A stretch of 64,000 nt of DNA, taken from assembly GCA_030740765.1 (NCBI GenBank), contig JASLWR010000007.1:1-64000 (forward strand). Reading direction: 5' to 3'. The position numbers were made by a program, and so were the translations under genes. Of this stretch, positions 18,320 to 27,498 are shown in pieces (position 1 is the stretch's first letter; the number at the start of each line of letters is the position of its first letter). Source of the DNA: Thermoplasmatota archaeon (GTDB lineage Archaea > Thermoplasmatota > Penumbrarchaeia > JASLWR01). Under the pieces are notes generated by a model, which was not told the DNA's origin, did not search any database, and saw nothing but the letters and a program-made list of their open reading frames with translations.

Positions 18320-19516
18320 TTACATCTTGAATTTTTTCTTTGCACGAAAAGAACGGTTGGTTCTTGATTTACCCGACGAGCTGGCCACAGGTCTCGCTCT
18401 CTTCTGGAAGCCGGTCATTCTCTTTTTGACGATTAACTTGTAACGGTTCGGAATGGGTGATTTGCGTGCGTATATATTTTTTTTGGAACTTCGTGCCGAG
18501 AGCACTGCTATAGTGGAAATAAAGTATATCACGATCCCGAGGATCAATAAGAACATGACAATAATATCCCCCTTGTCCATTCTATCCCAAATACTATCGT
18601 GATTAATTTCTTCTTTCACATGCAGGGCAACTTGAGTGTTCCATGTGAGGTTGATATCCTTATTTTTGGAGTATGAGATCCCCAAGAGAAAAGTATGGTC
18701 CCCGGGGCGGAGAATAAGTTTCCATATGAAAAGGTTGTTGCCAGTTTCGGATTTCCCCCGGTCAATAATGTATCCCTCCTCATCATAAATGGCATTATCG
18801 TCCACGAAAAGTATGGGATATAGGTTGTTTACGGGAGCCCGGAAAGCGTCGCTGAATTCCACGCAAAATTCTTTTTGTTCAGCGTGAAATGCTTTGAATT
18901 TGATGGCGTCGCACATGAAGCTAACACCCGAATCTTCCTGGTATCCTCCAAATTCAATCATTACCCCGTTCCCGTTTATTTTGGCTTCTACCTCCAGCTG
19001 TAACGGTTTGCCGCTGTCTGTTGTGGTTAGGTTCGCGTGCGATGAGACTTCGTATCGCTTTGCCTTGGCAGCTATGCTGCGAGCCTGCAGCACAGTGGGC
19101 CCGGCCACAACCAGGGTACCGTATTTTAGAGTGAACCGTATGTCCCCGCTGGTGGTGCCTGATGTGGACAGCCAAATTATGAATTTTACCGGATGTTGTA
19201 TGGTAATTACATCCGCAATCTTATCCAATTCCCATATTCCCATATGCTTGAAAACTACCTGGCCAAAAATACTGACCCTACCCGATTGAAAACCGTTTGG
19301 TACGGATTTCTTTCTGACTGTTTGATCTTCCTTTGGTGTAATGGGTGAAAGTCCGTCTGCAGTCATCCTAAGGTGGACCTCCCTAAGCGCGTTCCCGGTG
19401 GCAAAGGCCTGTGATCTTGCAGGTTGGGGAACCATGAAAATGGGAACAAACATGATTATTGTTACGATAATTACAAATGCAGTTAACTTTGGGGTATGGG
19501 AAAATTTCAAACTCAT
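18320..19516 (-). CDS. Secreted membrane-anchored protein with basic tail
   Basis: A 398-residue protein with an N-terminal signal segment (AFVIIVTIIMFVPIF, ending near ARSQA), an extracellular beta-rich region of about 280 residues, one membrane helix at about 320-345, and a short cytoplasmic tail of 55 residues that is extremely basic (many Lys/Arg, ending AKKKFKM). I do not recognise the extracellular domain. The tail resembles none of the acidic or zinc tails of the other surface proteins here; it could contact nucleic acid or acidic proteins. It is the most downstream gene of the minus-strand block and is separated from the PLD-type gene by 114 bases. Confidence 0.7.
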   Translation of the reverse strand: MSLKFSHTPKLTAFVIIVTIIMFVPIFMVPQPARSQAFATGNALREVHLRMTADGLSPITPKEDQTVRKKSVPNGFQSGRVSIFGQVVFKHMGIWELDKIADVITIQHPVKFIIWLSTSGTTSGDIRFTLKYGTLVVAGPTVLQARSIAAKAKRYEVSSHANLTTTDSGKPLQLEVEAKINGNGVMIEFGGYQEDSGVSFMCDAIKFKAFHAEQKEFCVEFSDAFRAPVNNLYPILFVDDNAIYDEEGYIIDRGKSETGNNLFIWKLILRPGDHTFLLGISYSKNKDINLTWNTQVALHVKEEINHDSIWDRMDKGDIIVMFLLILGIVIYFISTIAVLSARSSKKNIYARKSPIPNRYKLIVKKRMTGFQKRARPVASSSGKSRTNRSFRAKKKFKM

Positions 19517-19630
19517 TTTGCCACCTTTGGACCATTTACTATTAGCTTAAGGGATTTCTTACAATTAATATTTTATCATTGTTCTTGTGATGAAAAATAC
19601 CGACCCATCACTTTCGAAATACTATCGGTA

Positions 19631-22600
19631 TCAGGGTTCCTTATCAACCTTATCGTCAAAAGGATGCTGATCGCCACTTATACGGGTCACGGTCTTCCCC
19701 TTTTCCTGTTCTCTCACCTTCCTCGCATTCAGCATGATGGCGGAAAAGATCACAAGTACCATAATGAGAATAACCCCGAGAATCAAGAGAAGATACAGGG
19801 GCGGTTTATTGGATTCTTTTCCGCCATTCTCTGATGAGCCCTCTTTTTGAATTGTTGACTCCGCCTCGTAGGTCTTTCCCTTTTCCACATCGACCTGGGT
19901 GAGAAGATCCTGGTATTCCGTCAGAGTGATGGTCAGATAATATTTACCAACCGGGGCTTTATCGATCCGGTAGCGGCCTTTATCGTTCGTGTAAGTGACT
20001 GTTTGGGTTCCCTCGATCGTTACTTTAACCCCTTCAATGGGTTCTCCATTGATATCCATTACGATCCCCTCGATGGCTCCCCAGGAACCCATAATGCAGG
20101 TAACATTTGCAGCCAACCATAATTCCACTTCGACGCCCTGCGAGTGCTCGTCGAATCCCGTAGCGGTGACCTTCAAAAAATAACTACCCGGGGGAACGTC
20201 ATCTATGATGAAACTGCCGTCAGATTCCGAAATCTCACTGAAACCGGTCCCTTCGACCTTCACTTCTGCCCCGCCAATGGGGTTCCCGTCCGGATCTGTG
20301 ACGATTCCCTTGATGACGCCGATATCGCTCACACCCCAGTCCAACAGGAATACCTTTGCGTAATAGTCGGCAACCTCTTCATTCTCGATAATGACGCCCG
20401 CTTCACGGTTGTTGTAGATGGAGTTGGTGGCCCAATTGATGGAAGATACCAGCACTTTCTCGCCGTCAACGATTATTCCCTTGTTGTGAACCAGCTGGAT
20501 ATTAAGGTCATCGTTTGAGGTGAACTTCGCCACAAGGTCTAGTTCTTCCGTTCTTGCGATCTCATTCGTTTCGTTAATTATTCCCCAGTGATCGTTTGTC
20601 TTCTTCCATGTTTCGTCCAGCTGGATCCTTACTTCCACACCCCGCCTAGCAGCGTCCAACAGGGAATCGAGATACTTGTTTGAGATATATTTAGAACCCT
20701 CTTTCCAGTAATCGTTCACGCTATGCTGCTGAACCCATATGGTTTTTTTTGCTCCCTCTATCAGGGGAATTATCGCCTGGAAATCGCCAGTGTGATCTGG
20801 GCAGAGTACCGGGCTTACGGAGATATCCCCGGTGAATTCCTGGTTTTTGAAAACTTTTTCGTATTTCCCATCTGTTGGTTTCTGGCTTTTGGGATCGAAA
20901 GCGGCAGAGGGGCCACCGTAGGTGTCATGCCCGGGGGTGAATGGGAACGAATCCGGGCTTGTGGGTGAAAAATCGTATGAAAAGACCTTCCCGAAGTATT
21001 CCCCCACCTCTGCCGAATCCACAACGACGCACCATCCCCTGTTCCCCTTGGTACCGTAATAGGGTATGGCGATCTCCCGGAAGTTCTCTGAAGTGATGAA
21101 CGTTTTATTGCCGTCTACCACCATGAACTTTGAGTGAACATTGGTGAACCTCTCCGATATCCCGGCGTCGGAGTCCGTGATGATATATCGTACCTCACCA
21201 CCTTTTTCGGTAATAAGTTCCATGATGTATTTTTCCATATCGGGAACGCCACCAACAGGAGCACCCTCCAGAAGAATCTTGATCTCAACATTTCTTTCCA
21301 GCGCCGCCATTAGTTTCTCAGCTATCTTGAAATTATCAAGAATATATACCTCTATTTGGATTCTCTCAGTTGCGTTTTCTATCAGCCCGGCCAACAGCCA
21401 AAAGCTGGAATCCGGCGAAACACCGCAAGTGACGGAATCGATGTTCTGGAAAGTTTCATAGTCGAATTCCTTAAGATCGATATCAGTGTTTATCTCCCCG
21501 CTTATGGTCCAGTCCGCCTTTGAATCCGTGTCATTAAACTCAGATCGAACAAGCTCGTTATTAGTGCCCATAACCGAGACATTCACGCAATCCTCGCTGG
21601 TATTTCCGTTCCAGACTTTTCTGGAAATTAAAAACTCGAGGTCGGATATTTCACCGGAACTGAGCTTTCCGTCAGTGCACCAAGCTACAGCGTCCAGAAC
21701 GGCGAGTCCATTGAACAGCACTGCTGCATCCGTGGTACCCGTAGGGGAATTCTTCTGATCGGTAAATAGTTCCCTGACACCGTTCTGGTTGAAATCACCG
21801 GTGGCGTCCGTCTCATTGGTCCCAGTTCCGAAAATTAGCTTGAGTTCATCATCCTGGGCGAGGGTAACGGGCTCCGTGGCGAGAAAGACTGGCGCGCGAT
21901 CAAGATCGGAGATGGATAGACAAGAAACATCGCCACCTCCCCTGACCACCTTTATTGTGAATGCTTTGGGGGATCCGGAAATGTATGCCCCGATCAGGAT
22001 TACCTCTCCGGTGAAATTGAAAAACTTATTTGAGGCCCCTGGAGAACTATTTGTCTCCACGTACCAATCGCTGGCATTATCGGAGTCGTCCTTGCCCTCC
22101 TTTCTCGCTAAGCTTATCCCCTTGTCGATATCAGCCGAGTAAACCATGTCGGATGCAGAGTTCGAAGGCCACATACCAAGGTCCACCAGATTCTGGGCGT
22201 CAGTAGCTTCGCTTGCGGTGATATCCCCCTTGCTCCAGCATACTGCGTCCACCATCACTGAATAATCGAGAGCAGTATAGAGGGCCGCCTGTTCGTGGGT
22301 TCTCGAGAGCTCAGATCCGCCAATGTACATGTCGACATATCCATTACCATTGCTATCTCCCGTTATATCGGTTTCGTCAGCTACGCTGCCGTTGTAATGG
22401 ACAACCAGGCGTTCTCCGGCGTTCACCGTAACGGTGGAATTCGCAAAGCTCTCATCATCGTCGAGGCTGTCGAAGCTTGAGAGCACGTAGGGCGAGATAT
22501 CCCCGCTGCCCTCCACAACAAGAAGTTCGATCCAATCCTCCCCCTGGAAACCGCTCCCATGCGGGGCAAGTTCGCTGATAACTACTTCCAAACCCGATCT

Positions 22601-22723
22601 TGTTTCAATATTGTCCGAATATCCAGTCAGTGGTAGCGATATTATTCCAGGGATGATCAACGATACGACGATGGCCAAAGCTGTGAAACCCTTTGCATTA
22701 ATATAATTCCCTTTAGTGACCAT
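19631..22723 (-). CDS. Secreted phospholipase D-superfamily protein with LTD-like and carboxypeptidase-regulatory domains
   Basis: The 1030-residue protein has an N-terminal signal peptide and two lamin-tail-like beta domains (about 45-190 and 225-370; VISELAPHGSG and EDWIEL are typical of LTD domains). Two PLD repeats follow, with complete HxKxxxxD motifs: H530-K532-D537 (HSKFMVVD) and H746-K748-D753 (HNKGIIVD), each followed by S-x-N. Next come two carboxypeptidase-regulatory-like domains (about 801-955), a membrane helix (about 974-997) and a short charged tail. Two intact HKD motifs make an active phosphodiesterase likely, either a nuclease or a phospholipase, acting outside the cell. LTD domains accompany extracellular nucleases in bacteria. 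The DUF457-like gene ends four bases upstream of its start, so the two are co-transcribed. Confidence 0.85.
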   Translation of the reverse strand: MVTKGNYINAKGFTALAIVVSLIIPGIISLPLTGYSDNIETRSGLEVVISELAPHGSGFQGEDWIELLVVEGSGDISPYVLSSFDSLDDDESFANSTVTVNAGERLVVHYNGSVADETDITGDSNGNGYVDMYIGGSELSRTHEQAALYTALDYSVMVDAVCWSKGDITASEATDAQNLVDLGMWPSNSASDMVYSADIDKGISLARKEGKDDSDNASDWYVETNSSPGASNKFFNFTGEVILIGAYISGSPKAFTIKVVRGGGDVSCLSISDLDRAPVFLATEPVTLAQDDELKLIFGTGTNETDATGDFNQNGVRELFTDQKNSPTGTTDAAVLFNGLAVLDAVAWCTDGKLSSGEISDLEFLISRKVWNGNTSEDCVNVSVMGTNNELVRSEFNDTDSKADWTISGEINTDIDLKEFDYETFQNIDSVTCGVSPDSSFWLLAGLIENATERIQIEVYILDNFKIAEKLMAALERNVEIKILLEGAPVGGVPDMEKYIMELITEKGGEVRYIITDSDAGISERFTNVHSKFMVVDGNKTFITSENFREIAIPYYGTKGNRGWCVVVDSAEVGEYFGKVFSYDFSPTSPDSFPFTPGHDTYGGPSAAFDPKSQKPTDGKYEKVFKNQEFTGDISVSPVLCPDHTGDFQAIIPLIEGAKKTIWVQQHSVNDYWKEGSKYISNKYLDSLLDAARRGVEVRIQLDETWKKTNDHWGIINETNEIARTEELDLVAKFTSNDDLNIQLVHNKGIIVDGEKVLVSSINWATNSIYNNREAGVIIENEEVADYYAKVFLLDWGVSDIGVIKGIVTDPDGNPIGGAEVKVEGTGFSEISESDGSFIIDDVPPGSYFLKVTATGFDEHSQGVEVELWLAANVTCIMGSWGAIEGIVMDINGEPIEGVKVTIEGTQTVTYTNDKGRYRIDKAPVGKYYLTITLTEYQDLLTQVDVEKGKTYEAESTIQKEGSSENGGKESNKPPLYLLLILGVILIMVLVIFSAIMLNARKVREQEKGKTVTRISGDQHPFDDKVDKEP

Positions 22724-22726
22724 TTA

Positions 22727-23815
22727 CTACCCCCTTACCACATCGCTTATCTCCGCCAGTGATTCTAGGGCCTCCTTTTCCTCATCCGATAGTCTATCTT
22801 CCTTTACCGTCCTCGTGATGAATTTCTTCTTGTAAAACTTTATTCCCAGTTTCAGAAGAACCATGGGTATCACCACGATGAGCATGAAATATTCGCCGAA
22901 TCCTATGAAGTAATTGATCCCGTTGTAGTTGTCAATCCCCCACATCATGAAGGTATGGGTGTAGTTGAACGCGTTGAAATTGAATATTATTATGGCAATC
23001 GCGCCCCATACGAAGGAAATGTTGGAGAAGGGGTCCGCAGCGCTCGTCATCTTCAAACCTCTTGATCTCTTCTTGGTGAAGGGGTACAGGAGATTCGAGC
23101 CGAGATTGCCCATCTGGTCCGCGAGAACGTGCGACCAGAATGCCACGATTATTATGATGCACGCGAGAATTCCTTCGTAATCCAGGCCGTAGAACAGGAG
23201 TCCCAGAGGTGCAAAGAGGAACGCGGCGGTCAGCGAATGCCATATCTTCCTGTGCCAGGGTATGAAATCTACTCTGACCTTGTCCCCCTCGGGGACGAAT
23301 TCGTAATCGTTCCCGTGCCAAATATCGATATTCGTCGCAAGGTGGTATGTGTGGTTGATGTCGCTCTTGTATTTCGCTACCGCCATGGCCTTGTCACCTT
23401 TTGGGGCGGTATCCGGTTGTTCCGCCTGACCTGTTGTAACCAGCGGTCCGATCCTTGCAATAACTTCCTTACGATCAGTATCGAACTGCACAGAATACTG
23501 CCTCCAGAGATCCTGGGTCACTTTCATGGAATGAAGCTTTATTTTTACGGATTTCCCGGTCTGGGCCGCTTCGTCGATGGCTTTCACTATGGTATCGGCA
23601 ACCACCCGGGGATTCAGCTCCTTGTGGCCTGGTGTAACCTCGTAATCGTGTACAATCAGGTATCTTGCAAAACGGAAATCCATGAAATCCGGGAGTATAC
23701 CGAAGATACCGCCCAGCAGAATTATCCAGGACTTGTCTATAAGGGTCATTTGAACTGCGTCAATGAAGAATGTCGCCACGGCCACGCCAACTATGTAATG
23801 TGTCAAACCTTTCAC
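22727..23815 (-). CDS. DUF457/YdjM-like integral membrane protein
   Basis: The product is a 362-residue membrane protein whose ends are hydrophobic and whose middle (about 100-190) is soluble. The N-terminal segment GLTHYIVGVAVATFF, the sequence GGIFGILPDFMDFRF and the segment FWSHVLADQMGN match the pattern of YdjM/DUF457 proteins, membrane proteins with conserved His and Asp residues often annotated as metal-dependent hydrolases. The open frame runs on upstream through the neighbouring gene; I chose GTG 23815, which overlaps that gene's TAG by one base. Its substrate is unknown. It is one of the tightly packed minus-strand genes next to the secreted PLD protein. Confidence 0.75.
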   Translation of the reverse strand: MKGLTHYIVGVAVATFFIDAVQMTLIDKSWIILLGGIFGILPDFMDFRFARYLIVHDYEVTPGHKELNPRVVADTIVKAIDEAAQTGKSVKIKLHSMKVTQDLWRQYSVQFDTDRKEVIARIGPLVTTGQAEQPDTAPKGDKAMAVAKYKSDINHTYHLATNIDIWHGNDYEFVPEGDKVRVDFIPWHRKIWHSLTAAFLFAPLGLLFYGLDYEGILACIIIIVAFWSHVLADQMGNLGSNLLYPFTKKRSRGLKMTSAADPFSNISFVWGAIAIIIFNFNAFNYTHTFMMWGIDNYNGINYFIGFGEYFMLIVVIPMVLLKLGIKFYKKKFITRTVKEDRLSDEEKEALESLAEISDVVRG

Positions 23816-25158
23816 TATATCAACCCCAGGAATTTTGCAACGGTGCCGCCTGCTCCCGACATATTCAGGAACATGGGGGTCAGGAGGACTGCGAGAAGGT
23901 TCATTCTCCGTGTTTGGAACAGTACGGGTAAGAGGCCCAATCCGGAAGCTACGGTAAGGACTATCAGACCCTGCCATGATGTGAACAGGGCCACGATTGC
24001 AATAAGCACAACGATACTGATCATTGATATTATCCTGAAATCGAGTTTTCTCAAGAATTTGCCTGCCAATCTTGACAAACCCAATATTAGTAAGAATGAG
24101 AAGAATGCAGCGAAACAGAGGGCGGAAACGACCATATAGTAATCCGCCGAACTCTTGGGCGTGTAACCGAACAGGTCTATGAACATGGATACGCCGCCTC
24201 TCCTCAGATGTACGTCGGGGTGCAGCAGAAGCGTGGCCGCGCCAACGTAATAAACTATCCTGTTGACGTTCATTGACATGAGGAAATTCGTTTCACCCCC
24301 TTGGGCGGTGGCATGACCCGCCATATAACCGGCTGGGCCGGGGGTTACTCCCGGTGTAACAGCGCCGTACATGCCCCCTGCCGCACCTGATACGCCGCTC
24401 TGGATTATGTGGTGCGCCCTTATATGGACGCTTTTGGACACGAACTGCGGAGGAATGTTTGTCTTTGATATAACATTGGTTATCATGGAGGGGATTGCAA
24501 AGAGACCAATGAAGATAGGCGCAAGACTCTGGAAAGCGTTGGATGCCGGGATGAGCGGTTTATTGAAGTTGATTATACCAAGGATGGAGGCCAGAAAGAA
24601 CACAAGATAACCCCACGTCAGCGTGGACCACCCGTCCCTCATCCGCTGCCATTTGGTCTGCCCTTGACCGAAGTCCTTCGGCCATTCGGACATGAGGATG
24701 AAGCAGATAACTATGCCGGTAAGGAAGAACATGGCGTCCTTGAACACATCATAGAATATTTTAATGATGAATCCTCCCAGCGGGAGACCCACTACAACTA
24801 TGAGAACCCCAACAAGCGAGCCCACAGCCCCCAGCACGGCGGCGGCATGGCCCTTTCCTTTCATCATGTACTTCTGGGAAGGCATCATAAAGAACATGGT
24901 GGAGTCGTCGGGCGCCTGAAAATACAGAGTACTGATGGATGAAAAGGTCATAATATAGCCTAACATCAATCCCACAATGATTGAAGCTAGAAAGATCGGG
25001 TTGATGGCCTCCACTGTAGCCATGGAAAATATCATCATGAATCCGAGAAGGTTGTAAACGTGCATGCCCGGAAATATCATTGTGATAAGACCTCCTGCAA
25101 CGGCAGCGATAGTGGTTATAGCGATTGTGATAAGCATAAGGTCAATAGATATCTGCAC
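23815..25158 (-). CDS. TctA-family (COG1784-like) polytopic membrane protein
   Basis: The 447-residue protein has about eleven membrane helices and the family motifs of archaeal TctA-like permeases: a first GLITMIFPGMHVYNLLG, and in the second half GGMYGAVTPGVTPGPAGYMAG, the two related halves of the tripartite tricarboxylate transporter permease fold. No binding-protein or small-subunit genes (TctC, TctB) are nearby, which is usual for this archaeal subfamily. It starts at GTG 25158 directly after the previous stop, with GGGAGGTGG as ribosome binding site. The substrate is unknown. The neighbourhood of OB-fold and PLD-type extracellular proteins raises the possibility that it imports a breakdown product. 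Confidence 0.82.
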   Translation of the reverse strand: MQISIDLMLITIAITTIAAVAGGLITMIFPGMHVYNLLGFMMIFSMATVEAINPIFLASIIVGLMLGYIMTFSSISTLYFQAPDDSTMFFMMPSQKYMMKGKGHAAAVLGAVGSLVGVLIVVVGLPLGGFIIKIFYDVFKDAMFFLTGIVICFILMSEWPKDFGQGQTKWQRMRDGWSTLTWGYLVFFLASILGIINFNKPLIPASNAFQSLAPIFIGLFAIPSMITNVISKTNIPPQFVSKSVHIRAHHIIQSGVSGAAGGMYGAVTPGVTPGPAGYMAGHATAQGGETNFLMSMNVNRIVYYVGAATLLLHPDVHLRRGGVSMFIDLFGYTPKSSADYYMVVSALCFAAFFSFLLILGLSRLAGKFLRKLDFRIISMISIVVLIAIVALFTSWQGLIVLTVASGLGLLPVLFQTRRMNLLAVLLTPMFLNMSGAGGTVAKFLGLI

Positions 25159-26481
25159 TTAAACCACCTCCCTGATGTAATGGTAATCCTTTGAAATCTT
25201 TATTTCCCAAGTTGTTCCGAAAACTATGAACTGACCTTCCACTTCCACGGAGGTCCCCAAAGCAAAATCATCCAGCTTATCATAACTATATACTAATAAT
25301 TCATCCTGGCCGCCCGGGTCCTTTATTTTTAAATCCGATCCGTTCTTCGATATCCTGACGTTTTCCAGGTGAATTGAGGCTCCTTCGAACATGTTCTTGT
25401 TCGCCAGGAGCATGTCTACACCGAAATTCTCTCCTTCTTTGATAATTTCCAGACACTTTTTATCACCGCTGGTGGTCTTCACCTTGTACTTGTCTCCGAG
25501 ATAGGTAGGGATAAGCTCCCATTTATCATATTCCGGGCCGTAAGAACTGGTATAATAAATCAATGCTCCCCTGATGGTCACCTCCGATAGAGGTTTGAGA
25601 TTGATGATCGGATCCTCCTCGGAATAAAGTTCGATCCCGGAAAGCTCTACTAAGCTCTTGGGTATGTAGACCAGCAATTTGTCGTTAGTATCGGGATCCT
25701 TCAGATTGAATTGGTAGGCTGTGGAGTAATTTGTCAATCCCGAGGCAACGATACCCGTTACCCGTACTTTCTTTCCGAGCTCAAAGGCGTCTTGCTTTTG
25801 TCCGTCCACCTGGGAAACGGATAACTTATCGTGGTTGGGTCGCTCAATCTGGAGGTTATCCTCGTACATCACTTCAACCCGTTTGAACGCATCTTCCTTC
25901 CCCATAATTTCCGTATCCCTTTCCAGATATAGTTTCAGACCTTCTTCTGATATTGTAATATTCTCCCAATCTCCAGAGGATACAGACTCGATGAAGAGAA
26001 CCCGCCCAGTGACCTCGATGGTATCGCCAACAGATGGTATTTTTCCATTTTCTATCAGTTCTTCGGTTACCCTGCTGTTGCAGAGAACCTGGATTATTCC
26101 AGTGGTGTCGTTAATGTCGAATTTCATTTCACCGTATTCTTGGTAAGGATAAACGTCATAATCGGGGGCCTCCACCACCTTTCCCTTAAAGGTCAGGATG
26201 GAGAAATTGTCATTTGTATCCATATCCTCCACATTCGTGATTCCGCTTGGCCCGTATGCGGCTATCAGGAAGAATACAACGCCTATTACGACAAATATTA
26301 GCGAGCCCTTTACAAGAGTAGATTCTTTAACACGGTAGCTGAACTGGGCAGTACACTCGGGACAGACACGGCGTTCTTTATCCACGTGTTTGCCGCACGC
26401 GGGACACTGTTTCTTGCCTGCTACCAGCATTTCACCCTCCGAGCGGAACTTTTTTTCAAGTTCTCTAGCCTTCTCCTCCAT
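25159..26481 (-). CDS. Zinc-ribbon/TM/OB-fold protein (long form)
   Basis: The 440-residue protein has a cytoplasmic N-terminal zinc ribbon (CPACGKH and CPECTAQ, residues 23-46), one membrane helix (about 55-77), and a long extracytoplasmic part made of three OB-fold-like beta domains of about 110 residues each (for example MKFDINDTTGIIQVLCNS then GDTIEVTGRV). Such repeats resemble the nucleic-acid-binding tRNA_anti OB type. It is a paralogue of the gene upstream (26481-27434), which has the same order of parts. I chose ATG 26481, overlapping the upstream stop (TGATG) and preceded by GGAGGTGG. The binding target is unknown; single-stranded nucleic acid or oligosaccharide would both fit. Confidence 0.72.
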   Translation of the reverse strand: MEEKARELEKKFRSEGEMLVAGKKQCPACGKHVDKERRVCPECTAQFSYRVKESTLVKGSLIFVVIGVVFFLIAAYGPSGITNVEDMDTNDNFSILTFKGKVVEAPDYDVYPYQEYGEMKFDINDTTGIIQVLCNSRVTEELIENGKIPSVGDTIEVTGRVLFIESVSSGDWENITISEEGLKLYLERDTEIMGKEDAFKRVEVMYEDNLQIERPNHDKLSVSQVDGQKQDAFELGKKVRVTGIVASGLTNYSTAYQFNLKDPDTNDKLLVYIPKSLVELSGIELYSEEDPIINLKPLSEVTIRGALIYYTSSYGPEYDKWELIPTYLGDKYKVKTTSGDKKCLEIIKEGENFGVDMLLANKNMFEGASIHLENVRISKNGSDLKIKDPGGQDELLVYSYDKLDDFALGTSVEVEGQFIVFGTTWEIKISKDYHYIREVV

Positions 26482-27434
26482 CAATCCACCTCCAGATGTA
26501 CATCATCCAGTCTCTGTGGCACGATAACCCAGTTACCCTTCTCTCCCGTTGAAAAGTTAGGGGTATACTTGTCCCAGATGAGATGTCCGGTAACTGTAAC
26601 CAGTTTTGGCTCAGGTCTGCCGTACATTATTGAATATTCTCCATCCTCTACTTCTTCGTCATACCTGTAATAGGGGGAAAAGATCGATTGAGGAACGTGT
26701 ATGATGGCATAGTTGTCGTTCTCGTCCTTGATCACGAGTTTCATATTGCCGACCTTGTCTTCGAAATCGATATTCAGGCTTTCTACTTGAATTCCACTTC
26801 CAACGTAGAGACCCGATACCTTTACCATCTTTCCGAAAGAATAAGCATTTTCATCAGGCTCCTCGTAAATGTCCGCGATGGTCACGGTAATATCAGGATC
26901 CGGTCTCTCGATTTCGAGAGCGGTCCAATCCTGTAGCATAAGAGACATATCATAACCACGGAAATTGACAGGCCCCGAAATGGTTATTTTGTCACCTTTA
27001 ACAGGTATCATCTTTTCCTTCACGAGATTTTTAGCCACCTCCTGGTATGCCTTCACCTCCATTATACCAGTTCCATCATCGAAGCGGAAACTCAAGGTTC
27101 CGGGAAGTGTTTCTCCCTCGGCTCCGAATGAAATGTAGTAATGGGAATCTTCCACTACAGTACCATTGAACTCGAGGTAGGCATAATTCTGGCGCTTGGT
27201 AAGATCCTCTATATCCCACTTTTCCCGATCTTTCATGTTGGCCCATACAAGTAGGAAGGCGATACCCACAACGGCCACAACAACGCTGATGGCCTTGAAG
27301 GTCCTGATATCCAGGCGGTTCTTTACTTTCGTCCTGCAGTAAGGGCATACTTTGAACGGGCCCATGAACTGGCCGCAGTTCGGGCAGTTCAGGCCAGATT
27401 CGGTCTTGCTATAGACCTTTTTATTATCTTTCAT
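26481..27434 (-). CDS. Zinc-ribbon/TM/OB-fold protein (short form)
   Basis: The 317-residue protein begins with a zinc ribbon (CPNCGQF and CPYCRTK, residues 17-37), has one membrane helix (about 48-66), and an extracytoplasmic part with two OB-fold-like domains (LSFRFDDGTGIMEVKAYQE, KGDKITISGPV; the second near residues 190-300). It is a shorter paralogue of the product of the next gene, which overlaps its stop. It is the first gene of the minus-strand block that runs to 18320. A TATA-like ATATATTTTTTTATT lies upstream at about 27450-27475 and GGGGG just before the ATG, so the transcript probably begins here. Confidence 0.72.
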   Translation of the reverse strand: MKDNKKVYSKTESGLNCPNCGQFMGPFKVCPYCRTKVKNRLDIRTFKAISVVVAVVGIAFLLVWANMKDREKWDIEDLTKRQNYAYLEFNGTVVEDSHYYISFGAEGETLPGTLSFRFDDGTGIMEVKAYQEVAKNLVKEKMIPVKGDKITISGPVNFRGYDMSLMLQDWTALEIERPDPDITVTIADIYEEPDENAYSFGKMVKVSGLYVGSGIQVESLNIDFEDKVGNMKLVIKDENDNYAIIHVPQSIFSPYYRYDEEVEDGEYSIMYGRPEPKLVTVTGHLIWDKYTPNFSTGEKGNWVIVPQRLDDVHLEVD

Positions 27435-27498
27435 ATGTTTCCCCCAATTGACAATAAAAAAATATATCTATCATTTGATTCTATAGGAGTTGGAATTA

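Noticed and set aside
19631..22723. Specific call as a phospholipase
   Set aside because: HKD motifs alone do not separate nucleases from phospholipases; the LTD-like domains lean to nuclease but do not prove it.
23815..23977. N-terminal extension of the DUF457-like protein
   Set aside because: The extension would lie inside the TctA-family gene; GTG 23815 overlapping its stop is the natural start.
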